The notes beneath the pieces were generated by a model, which had not been told where the DNA came from, searched no databases, and saw only the letters and a list, made by a program, of their open reading frames with translations. 20,468 nt of DNA from JAJZEO01 sp964477345. GTDB lineage: Bacteria > Chlamydiota > Chlamydiia > Chlamydiales > 2-12-FULL-49-11. Shown one piece after another: positions 7,028 to 14,420 of this stretch. Location of the stretch: contig CAYZDL010000022.1 in the NCBI GenBank assembly GCA_964477345.1, positions 1-20,468 of the forward strand, read 5' to 3'. Every line of letters begins with the position of its first letter. The stretch's first letter is position 1. The position numbers and the translations under genes were made by a program.

Positions 7028-7958
7028 AGGAGCTTACCTTCTTTTTAATTCTGGGGTCAATGAAGTAGTATAAGAGGTCGACAATAAACATCGTGATCAT
7101 GAGTAGGGTGCTATAAAAAACGGTCAATCCTAAGATGATTGTGTAGTCTCGATTAATAATGCTGTTGACAAACCAAGCTCCAAGACCTGGGATTCCAAAT
7201 ATTCGTTCGACTACAAAGCTTCCTGTGATCACATTGGCAAATAATGATCCGACATAGGAAACAATTGGCAAGAGGCTGTTTTTTAGGATATGGTTTTTCC
7301 AGATTGCGAAGCTTGATAGCCCTTTTGCTCTTGCCGTTAAGATATATTCTTTTTGTAGAACTTCCACCATGGAAGATCTTGTTAACCTAGCGATGAAAGC
7401 CATTGGAAAAGCTGAGAGGGCCATCGCTGGGAGGATCATATGGCTAAATGTCCCCCATCTTGCAATAGGGAGTATGGCAAGTTTCATCGCGAAGATGTAT
7501 TGGCAAATAGTAGCCATGATAAAGCTGGGTACCGACATTCCAAAAACGGCGACAACCATCGCTGCCCGGTCTTGCCATTTCCCCCGGTAAAAAGCAGCAA
7601 TCGACCCCCAAAGTATTCCCCAGAAGAGGGAAAGGAACAGGGAGAAGAGCCCCAGTACTGCTGAAATAGGGAAGCCCTCTCTAATGATGTCGTTGATGGT
7701 CCTTCCTTCGTATTTGAATGAAGGTCCAAGATCCCATGTGACGATCCCTTTCAAATATTTGAAATATTGAACGTGCAGAGGCTTATTAAGTCCGTAGTGA
7801 GCGTGGAGAGATTGCAAAATTTCTTCAGGGATCGCTTGTTCTTGCATGAACGGATCTCCTGGGATCGATTTCATCAAGACGAAGGTGAGCGTAATGACGG
7901 AAAACAGAGTCACAAGTAGGTAAAAAAATTTAAAAACAAAATACTTTAAGCTTGCCAT
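7002..7958 (-). CDS. oppB: Oligopeptide ABC transporter permease OppB
   Basis: 318 residues. The first gene of the opp block. N-terminal helix (FFYLLVTLFSVITLTFVLMKSIPGDP) followed by the OppB-specific periplasmic segment with YGLNKPLHVQYFKYL, then about five more membrane helices. The EAA docking loop is at residues 208-230 (TARAKGLSSFAIWKNHILKN), and the end FIDPRIKKK is usual for OppB/DppB. There is only a weak ribosome site before ATG. A TATAAT sits 15 bases upstream but lacks a clear -35 partner. No oppA lies next to it, so the peptide-binding lipoprotein must be encoded elsewhere. Confidence 0.94.
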   Translation of the reverse strand: MASLKYFVFKFFYLLVTLFSVITLTFVLMKSIPGDPFMQEQAIPEEILQSLHAHYGLNKPLHVQYFKYLKGIVTWDLGPSFKYEGRTINDIIREGFPISAVLGLFSLFLSLFWGILWGSIAAFYRGKWQDRAAMVVAVFGMSVPSFIMATICQYIFAMKLAILPIARWGTFSHMILPAMALSAFPMAFIARLTRSSMVEVLQKEYILTARAKGLSSFAIWKNHILKNSLLPIVSYVGSLFANVITGSFVVERIFGIPGLGAWFVNSIINRDYTIILGLTVFYSTLLMITMFIVDLLYYFIDPRIKKKVSSYGYKLLGR

Positions 7959-7972
7959 GCACCAATAAGATG

Positions 7973-7978
7973 ATTATA
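7973..7978 (-). promoter_or_regulatory. Candidate -10 box for oppBCDF
   Basis: Exact TATAAT on the minus strand, 14 bases before the oppB start. No good -35 hexamer is found at 16-18 bases (best is AACTTT), so this is weak evidence. The implied leader would be very short. Confidence 0.35.
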
Positions 7979-8020
7979 GTCTCCCAACAACTATAAAAAG
8001 TTTATGGAAAATTCGCAAGG

Positions 8021-8026
8021 TATACT
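8021..8026 (+). promoter_or_regulatory. Candidate -10 box for the Nudix gene, near-leaderless
   Basis: TATACT on the plus strand, 12 bases before the ATG at 8039. A start of transcription about 7 bases downstream would leave a leader of around 6 bases, in line with the absence of any Shine-Dalgarno. No convincing -35 box is seen. Confidence 0.3.
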
Positions 8027-8038
8027 AAAATAACCGAT

Positions 8039-8533
8039 ATGAAAGACCATTATCACCCTCTTATAGGGACTCTAGGGTACGTATTGTCGCCCGATCTTAA
8101 ACAAGTCCTAATGATTCATAGAAATAAGCGTCAGAATGATCATCATCTGGGGAAATTCAATGGTTTGGGGGGTAAGCTCGATCCTTATGAAGACATCATT
8201 TCTGGGATGAAGAGAGAGATCGAAGAGGAGGGTGGAATCATTCCGACTGAGATGCAGTTAAGGGGGACCATTAATTGGAAAGGGTTTGGAGGAGATGATA
8301 CCGGCTCATTCGGTTTTATTTTTCTCATCACTAAATTTCAGGGAGAGGTTCAAAAAACGAATCATGAGGGGGATCTGATATGGCAGGATGTCGATCGGAT
8401 TATGGAGCTCAACATGTGGGAAGGAGATAAGTATTTCCTCCCTTTGGTCTTTGACGGTGATTCACGAATTTTTCATGGGATCATGCCCTACAAAGGAAGC
8501 CAACCTCAGAGTTGGTCTTATGTCAGGATTTGA
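8039..8533 (+). CDS. Nudix hydrolase, MutT/MTH1-like (probable 8-oxo-dGTP-type diphosphatase)
   Basis: 164 residues. The Nudix box is complete and canonical: G45-x5-E51-x7-R59-E-I-E-E-E-G-G-I67, with metal-binding Glu60, Glu63 and Glu64. The layout resembles the MTH1/MutX group: a first strand GTLGYVL, FNGLGGKL before the box, and a C-terminal MWEGDKYFLPLVF followed by a FHG motif. Such enzymes hydrolyse oxidised purine nucleoside triphosphates to the monophosphate, which cleans the nucleotide pool. The real substrate cannot be set from sequence. There is no ribosome-binding sequence before ATG, but the protein start is in the right place for the fold. It is a single gene divergent from oppB and followed by a strong inverted repeat. 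Confidence 0.9.
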   Translation: MKDHYHPLIGTLGYVLSPDLKQVLMIHRNKRQNDHHLGKFNGLGGKLDPYEDIISGMKREIEEEGGIIPTEMQLRGTINWKGFGGDDTGSFGFIFLITKFQGEVQKTNHEGDLIWQDVDRIMELNMWEGDKYFLPLVFDGDSRIFHGIMPYKGSQPQSWSYVRI

Positions 8534-8536
8534 TCC

Positions 8537-8570
8537 TATACTGAAGACACTTTGAAGTTGGTTCAGTATA
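8537..8570. repeat. 34-bp inverted repeat between the Nudix gene and aldolase gene
   Basis: Perfect 9-base arms TATACTGAA (8537-8545) and TTCAGTATA (8562-8570), with an inner partial repeat ACTT/AAGT that extends the symmetry. It starts 4 bases after the Nudix stop. It is followed on the plus strand by A residues, not T, so it is not a standard terminator for the Nudix gene. It could be an operator or an mRNA 5' structure for the aldolase gene about 70 bases downstream. Confidence 0.7.
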
Positions 8571-8638
8571 AAAAAATCTAGATAGAAACCCAATTGTTTG
8601 GCATAGTATCGTCAATTAAGCATTAGCAGGAGTCGAGA

Positions 8639-9691
8639 ATGTACCAAGAGATTGAGATGATTCTGGGTGAATATGGCCCATCGGTTTTGGATTTTAAGAG
8701 CCCTAAAATTCCAAAGACTCTTTTACAGCCTATGGGTCCCGACTTTGTAGATCGGATATTTGTGGCATCTAATCGGAACAATCGAGTTTTAGGAAACCTT
8801 CATCGAATGTTCTATCACGGTCGCCTCAATGGTACCGGATACTTGTCGATTTTGCCAGTCGATCAAGGGGTTGAGCATTCAGCGGGAGCCTCATTTGCTG
8901 CTAATCCTCTCTATTTTGATCCTGAAAACATTGTGAAATTGGCTATTGAAGGGGGATGTAATGCTGTTGCCTCTACATTTGGTGTCCTTTCGATCCTTTC
9001 AAGAAAGTATGCGCATAAGATTCCTTTTCTCGTGAAGGTCAACCACAATGAATTTTTGACCTATCCAAATAAATACGACCAAGTGATGTTTGGTACAGTC
9101 AAGTCTGCCTATGAGATGGGAGCTGCTGCTGTTGGAGCGACAATCTATTTTGGTTCCGAAGAGAGTAGTCGGCAGATTGTTGAGGTAGCCAAGATGTTTG
9201 AGATGGCTCACGAATTCGGAATGCCTACGGTATTGTGGTGTTATACTCGAAACAATGCTTTCAAAGTTGATGGAGTTGATTACCACACAGCAGCTGACTT
9301 AACAGGTCAAGCGGATCATCTAGGCGCTACAATACAGGCCGACATTGTCAAGCAGAAGCTTCCAACAGTCAATGGCGGTTTTAAAACCCTCAAATTTGGG
9401 AAATATGATGAAAAAATGTATACCGAGTTGTCATCTCCTCATCCGATCGATCTAACTCGTTACCAGGTGATCAATAGCTATTGTGGTCGCGTAGGCCTTA
9501 TTAATTCCGGGGGAGCCTCAGGGGATAATGATCTTCAACAAGCTGTATTGACTGCTTGTATCAATAAGAAAGCAGGCGGCATGGGACTTATTTCAGGTCG
9601 TAAGGCTTTCCAAAAACCGATGAAAGACGGGGTAAGACTCCTTCATGCGATTCAAGATGTTTACCTTTGCAAAGAAATCTCGGTAGTTTAA
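8639..9691 (+). CDS. fbaB: Class I fructose-bisphosphate aldolase, DhnA/FbaB type
   Basis: 350 residues, the same length as the E. coli enzyme and similar along its whole length. It cleaves fructose-1,6-bisphosphate to DHAP and glyceraldehyde-3-phosphate through a Lys Schiff base, and so serves glycolysis and gluconeogenesis in the cytoplasm. Conserved blocks: GTGYLSILPVDQGVEHSAGA, VKVNHNE, GATIYFGSEES, ADLTGQADHL, ADIVKQK (Lys238 is the candidate Schiff-base residue), NSGGASG and GGMGLISGRKAF, which supplies the phosphate-binding glycines. AGGAG sits 6 bases before ATG. Chlamydiae use this aldolase type, called DhnA there. It is convergent with the AsmA-like gene, 15 bases away, with no obvious terminator. 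Confidence 0.97.
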   Translation: MYQEIEMILGEYGPSVLDFKSPKIPKTLLQPMGPDFVDRIFVASNRNNRVLGNLHRMFYHGRLNGTGYLSILPVDQGVEHSAGASFAANPLYFDPENIVKLAIEGGCNAVASTFGVLSILSRKYAHKIPFLVKVNHNEFLTYPNKYDQVMFGTVKSAYEMGAAAVGATIYFGSEESSRQIVEVAKMFEMAHEFGMPTVLWCYTRNNAFKVDGVDYHTAADLTGQADHLGATIQADIVKQKLPTVNGGFKTLKFGKYDEKMYTELSSPHPIDLTRYQVINSYCGRVGLINSGGASGDNDLQQAVLTACINKKAGGMGLISGRKAFQKPMKDGVRLLHAIQDVYLCKEISVV

Positions 9692-9706
9692 GAAAAATTT
9701 ATAGGT

Positions 9707-11044
9707 TTATTGAAGGTTACCCCAAGGTACAGGCTGTCTTGCTGGTGGGGGATTGACAACTGGCATGGGCAAAATCGGAAGATTGGCTTTTTCTGTGATG
9801 ACAACACGGCCTATTTCTCGCAGGGCCATTGATTTATGGATCTTAATGTCAGAATAGGGGCCATCTGTCTTCATCATGACAGTATAAGTAGAAGGGATCT
9901 TTTTTAAATGAAACACCTTTCTTAAAACTTGGGCTGTCAGGATTAAGTTTCCATCGACAGTTTCGGTATTAAAATCTACCTTACCCATGAAGCCCAGTTC
10001 ATAGGTGTTGTCGATGAGCATTTCCGTTCTTTTTGCGGTCATGACGCCCCTTTCAACACTTAAAGGTAAATCCTGAAACCAAATGGGAACGTCCTTGTTC
10101 TTTCTAACCTCTAGTTTGACGACCGAAAGAATGTCAGAAAAAGTGCCGAAATTTCGGAAGATCATTTTTCCTAAATTCCAATTCATAGAGCTGATTGAAA
10201 TAGCATCAACGCTAAAAGGGTAGTAGGAGAAGTAGGTATTTCTTGGCTCTATTTTACCGACAATAAGCTCTGAGGAGACAGGTTTTACTGAGCATTTTTT
10301 AAAAATTTCATCGCTGGAGGCCTCATTTAAAGTGTAATAGACTGTCATCGGTTCAAGAAGAAAATAGACGCCGTCTTCAAGTTTTCCGCAGGTTTTAAAC
10401 TGAAGATTTGGACTGTTGAAGGAAAGGTTAAGCCTGTTATCTACGCAGTCCAATATGATGTTTGCCCAATTTCCTATGATCGCTATGAAGGGGTATCCAG
10501 GATGCATAAATTCTACATAACCAATTGGAAGCCTTTCGACATGCCCATGCCATTCCAATGAATCGCCTTGCTTTCCAGTGACTTCAATATATCCGTCTTC
10601 TTCGTTATCAATTTTAGTTTTTGCTGTAAGGTGAATGGTATGTGTTCGACTATCCCCATCGAGATTTAGGTTTGTGATTGAGGAGCCACTGCTTAGAAAA
10701 AATGAGGCGTTTTTGATCCGAAGATCACCTGAATAGATAAGCTCTAGAGTGTAATTTCGCATTTTAAGGAATTTTAGTAGGGACATGTTGAGAGTAAATT
10801 CGTCCGCCATAAGGTGTTTTTCATCCTTATGGACTTTTATCCCTACTGCTCGCTGGGTGCCGAACCAACTAAATTGAAGCTGATCAATTTCATAATTACC
10901 TCCAAACCGTTTTTCGAGATCTTTTAATAGGTAGGCTGTTCCTTTCTTAGTGGAGAGAAGGGTTGGAAGGGCAAAAAATAAAATAAGAGAGATCGAGAAG
11001 AGAATGCCTAGAACCCAAAGGTGGGTCTTAATCAATTTTTTCAT
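9707..11044 (-). CDS. AsmA-like membrane-anchored envelope protein, function unknown
   Basis: 445 residues. One N-terminal membrane helix (residues about 9-29, HLWVLGILFSISLILFFALP after KKLIK) leads directly into TKKGTAYLLKDLEKRFGGNYEIDQLQFSWFG, the style of the AsmA/TamB/YhdP superfamily. These proteins sit in the inner membrane with a long beta-rich periplasmic part and are linked to lipid transport or outer-membrane assembly. The rest is beta-rich with no catalytic motif. The C-terminus is Pro-rich (PVVNPPPARQPVPWGNLQ). The start overlaps the glmS stop as ATGA, so it is translationally coupled to glmS. A role in envelope biogenesis is inferred from fold style and partner, not proven. A large unrelated exported protein is the alternative. 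Confidence 0.75.
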   Translation of the reverse strand: MKKLIKTHLWVLGILFSISLILFFALPTLLSTKKGTAYLLKDLEKRFGGNYEIDQLQFSWFGTQRAVGIKVHKDEKHLMADEFTLNMSLLKFLKMRNYTLELIYSGDLRIKNASFFLSSGSSITNLNLDGDSRTHTIHLTAKTKIDNEEDGYIEVTGKQGDSLEWHGHVERLPIGYVEFMHPGYPFIAIIGNWANIILDCVDNRLNLSFNSPNLQFKTCGKLEDGVYFLLEPMTVYYTLNEASSDEIFKKCSVKPVSSELIVGKIEPRNTYFSYYPFSVDAISISSMNWNLGKMIFRNFGTFSDILSVVKLEVRKNKDVPIWFQDLPLSVERGVMTAKRTEMLIDNTYELGFMGKVDFNTETVDGNLILTAQVLRKVFHLKKIPSTYTVMMKTDGPYSDIKIHKSMALREIGRVVITEKANLPILPMPVVNPPPARQPVPWGNLQ

Positions 11045-12867
11045 TCAACCGTTACCGATTTTGCAAGATTCCTTGGTTGATCTATATCACAACCTCTTTC
11101 TTTTGCAACATAATAAGCATAAAGTTGAGTCGCCACTGCATAAAGGAAAGGAGAGAATGTGTCTGAAAGCTTTGGTAAGTAGATCACATTTTCGGTAAGC
11201 TTCCGGATTGAAGAAGAACCTTCATTAGCAAAGGCAAAAACAGGGCCGTTTCTAGAGATGATCTCCATCATGTTGCTCTCCATTTTTTCCTCTGTTTTTT
11301 CATTTCCACAAAGAGCGATTGTGAGGCTTTGAGCGGAAATGAGAGCAATGGTGCCGTGTTTGAGTTCTCCTGCAGCAATCCCTAATGCGTTGACGTAGCT
11401 GAGTTCTTTTAGCTTGAGTGCTGCTTCAAGGCAAGTCGGAAACATCTCTTGCCTTCCGATGAAAAACGTATGTTCATACTGGGCTGTCTTGCGTGCAAGC
11501 TCTTCGATTTCGCCTCTGCGTCTTAGAACTTCGTTTGTGGCAATAATCATTTTTTCCATTTCAGAGAAAAGGCGAGCGGCCTCTAGCTTATTCAAGAGAT
11601 TGGTTCTTCCGAATTTAATCGCTAAAAGCAGCAGGATAAGAAGAGAAGTTGAGAAGGTTTTTGTTGAGCAAACCGAGATTTCAGGCCCTGCTTTAAGAGG
11701 GATGGTGTTTTTTACCATTCGCGCAATCGTAGAGCTCATCACATTGCAAAGGGCTATGATGTGTGAGGTTTTTTGTGTGGCTAGCTCAATAGCTGCGATT
11801 GTATCAGCAGTTTCCCCCGATTGAGAAATTGCGATGACCAGGGTCCTTTCTGTGATTAAGGGGTCTCGATAACGAAATTCAGAGGCGATTTCGACGAAAA
11901 CAGGTTTTTTCGTCATTTTCTCAATCATCGATTTTGCAATGCACCCGGCGTGGTAAGAGGTTCCACAGCCAAGGATGATAATCTGATCACTTTCTTGATA
12001 GACTTTATCCTCAATCGTCAATTCAGGGAAGATAGGAGTCATGTTAACCTCATCGATTCTTCCTGAAAGGACTCGTCTGAGAGCTTGAGGCTGCTCAACG
12101 ATCTCTTTGATCAGATAGTGATCAAATCCCTCTTTATCGAGCTTTGCATTTTTTAATTCTAGACGCTCTAAATTTTTTACAAGTTCGATCCCGTATTTAT
12201 TGATGACGCAAATTTTGTCACGAGTTAGGCTTGCGATTTCGTCATTGAGTAAGTAAAAGACATCGAGAGACATTCCTGAAAAAGCGGTGGCGTCTGAAGA
12301 GAGGTAGATGTCGTTTGATTCGCGGCATATCCCAATAATTAAAGGTGCTGAGCGAACCGCGCAGACAATAGTTCCAGGCTCATTAGAAGAGATGGCTGCT
12401 AGAGCAAAACTCCCTCGAAGCTTTTTTGTGACCTGCTTCATAGCTTCAAAGAGAGAGCCTTGATACTCTTTAGATAGAAGGTGTACGACAACTTCAGTGT
12501 CTGTTTCTGACTGAAATGTAATTCCTTCTCGAATGAGCTCTTGTTTGATCTCTAAGTAGTTTTCTATGATTCCATTATGAACAATTGAGATCTCTTTCTT
12601 CTCGTCAAAATGGGGATGGGCATTAGCTTCTGTGATAGCACCGTGGGTTGCCCAACGAGTGTGTGCAATTGCGATTCCAAGATGAAGATTGAGATTCTGA
12701 AGATTCGAGACCTTCCCGACATGCTTAAAAGACTTCAGCTTTTTTTTGTGAATTCCTGATATACCTGCAGAGTCGTATCCTCGATACTCCAAAAATTTGA
12801 GCCCTTGAAGACAGACACTTGCCGAGTTTTTTCCACCGACACTGATATGACCAAAAATTCCACACAT
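11041..12867 (-). CDS. glmS: Glutamine-fructose-6-phosphate aminotransferase (isomerizing), GlmS
   Basis: 608 residues, full length. It makes glucosamine-6-phosphate from fructose-6-phosphate and glutamine, the first committed step to UDP-GlcNAc for peptidoglycan and lipid A. The N-terminal glutaminase half starts with the nucleophile Cys2 (MCGIFG) and has YRGYDSAG, HTRWATHG, HNGIIENY and ETDTEV. Two SIS isomerase domains follow, with ILGCGTSYHAG, ISQSGETADT and ELKHGT, and the end NLAKSVTVE with the catalytic Lys near the C-terminus. There is no Shine-Dalgarno before ATG. The 68-base upstream gap holds two AAATACTCT copies and a possible -10 TATATT (12900-12905), but no room for a glmS ribozyme. 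It is coupled to the AsmA-like gene downstream. Confidence 0.98.
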   Translation of the reverse strand: MCGIFGHISVGGKNSASVCLQGLKFLEYRGYDSAGISGIHKKKLKSFKHVGKVSNLQNLNLHLGIAIAHTRWATHGAITEANAHPHFDEKKEISIVHNGIIENYLEIKQELIREGITFQSETDTEVVVHLLSKEYQGSLFEAMKQVTKKLRGSFALAAISSNEPGTIVCAVRSAPLIIGICRESNDIYLSSDATAFSGMSLDVFYLLNDEIASLTRDKICVINKYGIELVKNLERLELKNAKLDKEGFDHYLIKEIVEQPQALRRVLSGRIDEVNMTPIFPELTIEDKVYQESDQIIILGCGTSYHAGCIAKSMIEKMTKKPVFVEIASEFRYRDPLITERTLVIAISQSGETADTIAAIELATQKTSHIIALCNVMSSTIARMVKNTIPLKAGPEISVCSTKTFSTSLLILLLLAIKFGRTNLLNKLEAARLFSEMEKMIIATNEVLRRRGEIEELARKTAQYEHTFFIGRQEMFPTCLEAALKLKELSYVNALGIAAGELKHGTIALISAQSLTIALCGNEKTEEKMESNMMEIISRNGPVFAFANEGSSSIRKLTENVIYLPKLSDTFSPFLYAVATQLYAYYVAKERGCDIDQPRNLAKSVTVE

Positions 12868-12887
12868 AGAAGGGTAATCTTATCAAA

Positions 12888-12923
12888 AGAGTATTTTCGA
12901 ATATAGGTTTTTAGAGAGTATTT
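12888..12923 (-). repeat. Direct repeat AAATACTCT upstream of glmS
   Basis: Two copies on the minus strand (12915-12923 and 12888-12896), 27 bases apart, flank a TATATT at 12900-12905 in the short gap before glmS. It may be a pair of regulator sites or chance in AT-rich DNA. Confidence 0.35.
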
Positions 12924-12935
12924 AAAAACGACTTC

Positions 12936-14330
12936 TTAGCGAGTTCTGGTTGACCAAGATTCAGATCTAAATTGGTAGATCAAAATGGGAACGCTGCAAG
13001 AAATCGCGATCCCTCCTACGAGGAGACTATTAAACCAGAAAACCGATGAGATGCCCACCCCTGGTGGAGGGAAAAATCCAACGATGATCACAAATGTTGT
13101 CCCGATAATTCCAAGTGTACTTGCAATCCACATTCCCCATCTCTCTCCCCCCGGAATACGGTATTCTCTGTTGACTCTAGGGTGTTTATATCTTAGGACA
13201 ATTCCTGAGATGAAAAGCAAGATATACATGACGGAGTAAAGCTCAGCGGTGATAACAGTGAGGAGCCAGAAAGAACTTTGAGGATCTGGCATTAGGAAGA
13301 ATGCGGTTGCCAAGACTGTGACGACGATTGCTTGAATTAAAAAGAGAGCAATAGGCATGCCGTGCCGGTTTGTTCTTTGCAGAAGGGGAGGAAAGTCACC
13401 TTTTTCGGCGGCAGCTAGCAATCCGCGACAGGGTCCGGACACCCAGGTGCTCACTGTTCCAACAGCTCCCAGTGCGACCAGGATTGCAACGGCGGGAACA
13501 AGCCATTCCATTTTAAATGTCCTTAGGAAAAGGTCAATGGCCTCCATACTGCCTGCCACGATGCTGATTTTTTCTTTGGGGATTGTCACTACGATCGCAA
13601 GTGTCCCCATAATCGATAGTGAGCTAATCAAGAAGGCGGAGAAAAAAATAGCTTTAGGATAATTTTTTTGAGGTGCCTCTACGTCTCGAATGTGTACGGA
13701 AGACATCTCGATCCCACAGAAGCTGAGCATAGTTCCTGCGAAAAATGCAAGTTCGGGCAAATGATTTAGTTTCGGTAGCATTTCATTGAAGGAAAAGTTT
13801 ACGCTAGGAGCATTTCCAGCTGATACCCAAGCAAAACCAAAGAGAATAATCACAGCGCCTGGAAGAAAAATTCCAAAAATGACACCTATGGTGCTAATCC
13901 AGCGTGAAGTCTCCATTCCTCTTAGATTAACAATGGTCAAAGCCCAAAAAATTATTAAAATCGTCCAAAAAATGAAGACTGGACTGTGGGCTAGTGAAGG
14001 TTTAAAAATGTAAGCAATTGCTGCGGCTGTGAAAGAGAGCATGGTCGGGTACCAAACCACATTCTGAAGCCAGAGTAGCCAAATGGCCAAAAAACCCATG
14101 CGGTGACCTAAAGCCTCCTTTACCCAAGCAAAAATACCACCCTTATGAGGCCATCCAGTAGCAAGTTCTGCTGAGATCAGAGCTGCGGGAATGAAGAAAA
14201 AAATCAATGCTAAGACAATAAATGAGACTGCGGCTAAGCCATACTCTGCATTCACAGCCCAATCTTTTACACTCATGATTGTCGCAATGTTGATCATTGA
14301 CAACATGAAGACATTTATTTTTTTATTCAA
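12936..14330 (-). CDS. APC-superfamily amino acid transporter, GadC/XasA-like, copy 1
   Basis: 464 residues, about 12 membrane helices. The APC signature is visible in the first third: YGLAAVSFIVLALIFFFIPAA, then AELATGWPHKGGIFAWVKEALG, and later FFAGTMLSFCGIEMSSVHIRDVE and WVSGPCRGLLAAAEKGDFPP. This pattern is closest to the glutamate/GABA-antiporter group (GadC, chlamydial XasA); the substrate is not proven. It starts with TTG (14330-14328): AAAGGA lies 8 bases upstream, an in-frame stop lies just before, and the resulting MNKKINVFML aligns with MAKKSINIFVL of the neighbouring copy. It has its own TATAAT in the 90-base gap upstream. A tandem paralogue lies directly upstream. Confidence 0.92.
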   Translation of the reverse strand: MNKKINVFMLSMINIATIMSVKDWAVNAEYGLAAVSFIVLALIFFFIPAALISAELATGWPHKGGIFAWVKEALGHRMGFLAIWLLWLQNVVWYPTMLSFTAAAIAYIFKPSLAHSPVFIFWTILIIFWALTIVNLRGMETSRWISTIGVIFGIFLPGAVIILFGFAWVSAGNAPSVNFSFNEMLPKLNHLPELAFFAGTMLSFCGIEMSSVHIRDVEAPQKNYPKAIFFSAFLISSLSIMGTLAIVVTIPKEKISIVAGSMEAIDLFLRTFKMEWLVPAVAILVALGAVGTVSTWVSGPCRGLLAAAEKGDFPPLLQRTNRHGMPIALFLIQAIVVTVLATAFFLMPDPQSSFWLLTVITAELYSVMYILLFISGIVLRYKHPRVNREYRIPGGERWGMWIASTLGIIGTTFVIIVGFFPPPGVGISSVFWFNSLLVGGIAISCSVPILIYQFRSESWSTRTR

Positions 14331-14365
14331 TAATCGCGTCCTTTAAGTCAAATTTTCTACTTCCT

Positions 14366-14392
14366 ATTATAACGAATCAATCTAACTAACAA
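14366..14392 (-). promoter_or_regulatory. Candidate promoter for APC transporter copy 1
   Basis: Exact TATAAT on the minus strand (14366-14371) with TTGTTA (14387-14392) 15 bases upstream; the spacer is short. The predicted transcript would start near 14359, giving a leader of about 29 bases with an AAAGGA ribosome site. This suggests that copy 1 can be expressed apart from copy 2. Confidence 0.45.
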
Positions 14393-14420
14393 CTTCATTT
14401 TTTGATCTTGGTAGGGACGT

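Noticed and set aside
8537..8576. Hairpin as rho-independent terminator of the Nudix gene
   Set aside because: The plus strand continues with A residues, not T; on the minus strand the T-run precedes the stem instead of following it.
12868..12935. glmS ribozyme or riboswitch upstream of glmS
   Set aside because: Only 68 bases separate the genes, too short for the ribozyme, and no conserved core is visible.
13357..13662. Plus-strand open frames across both APC transporter genes
   Set aside because: They mirror membrane-helix codons on the other strand, have no ribosome sites, and recur at matching places in both paralogues as expected of shadows.
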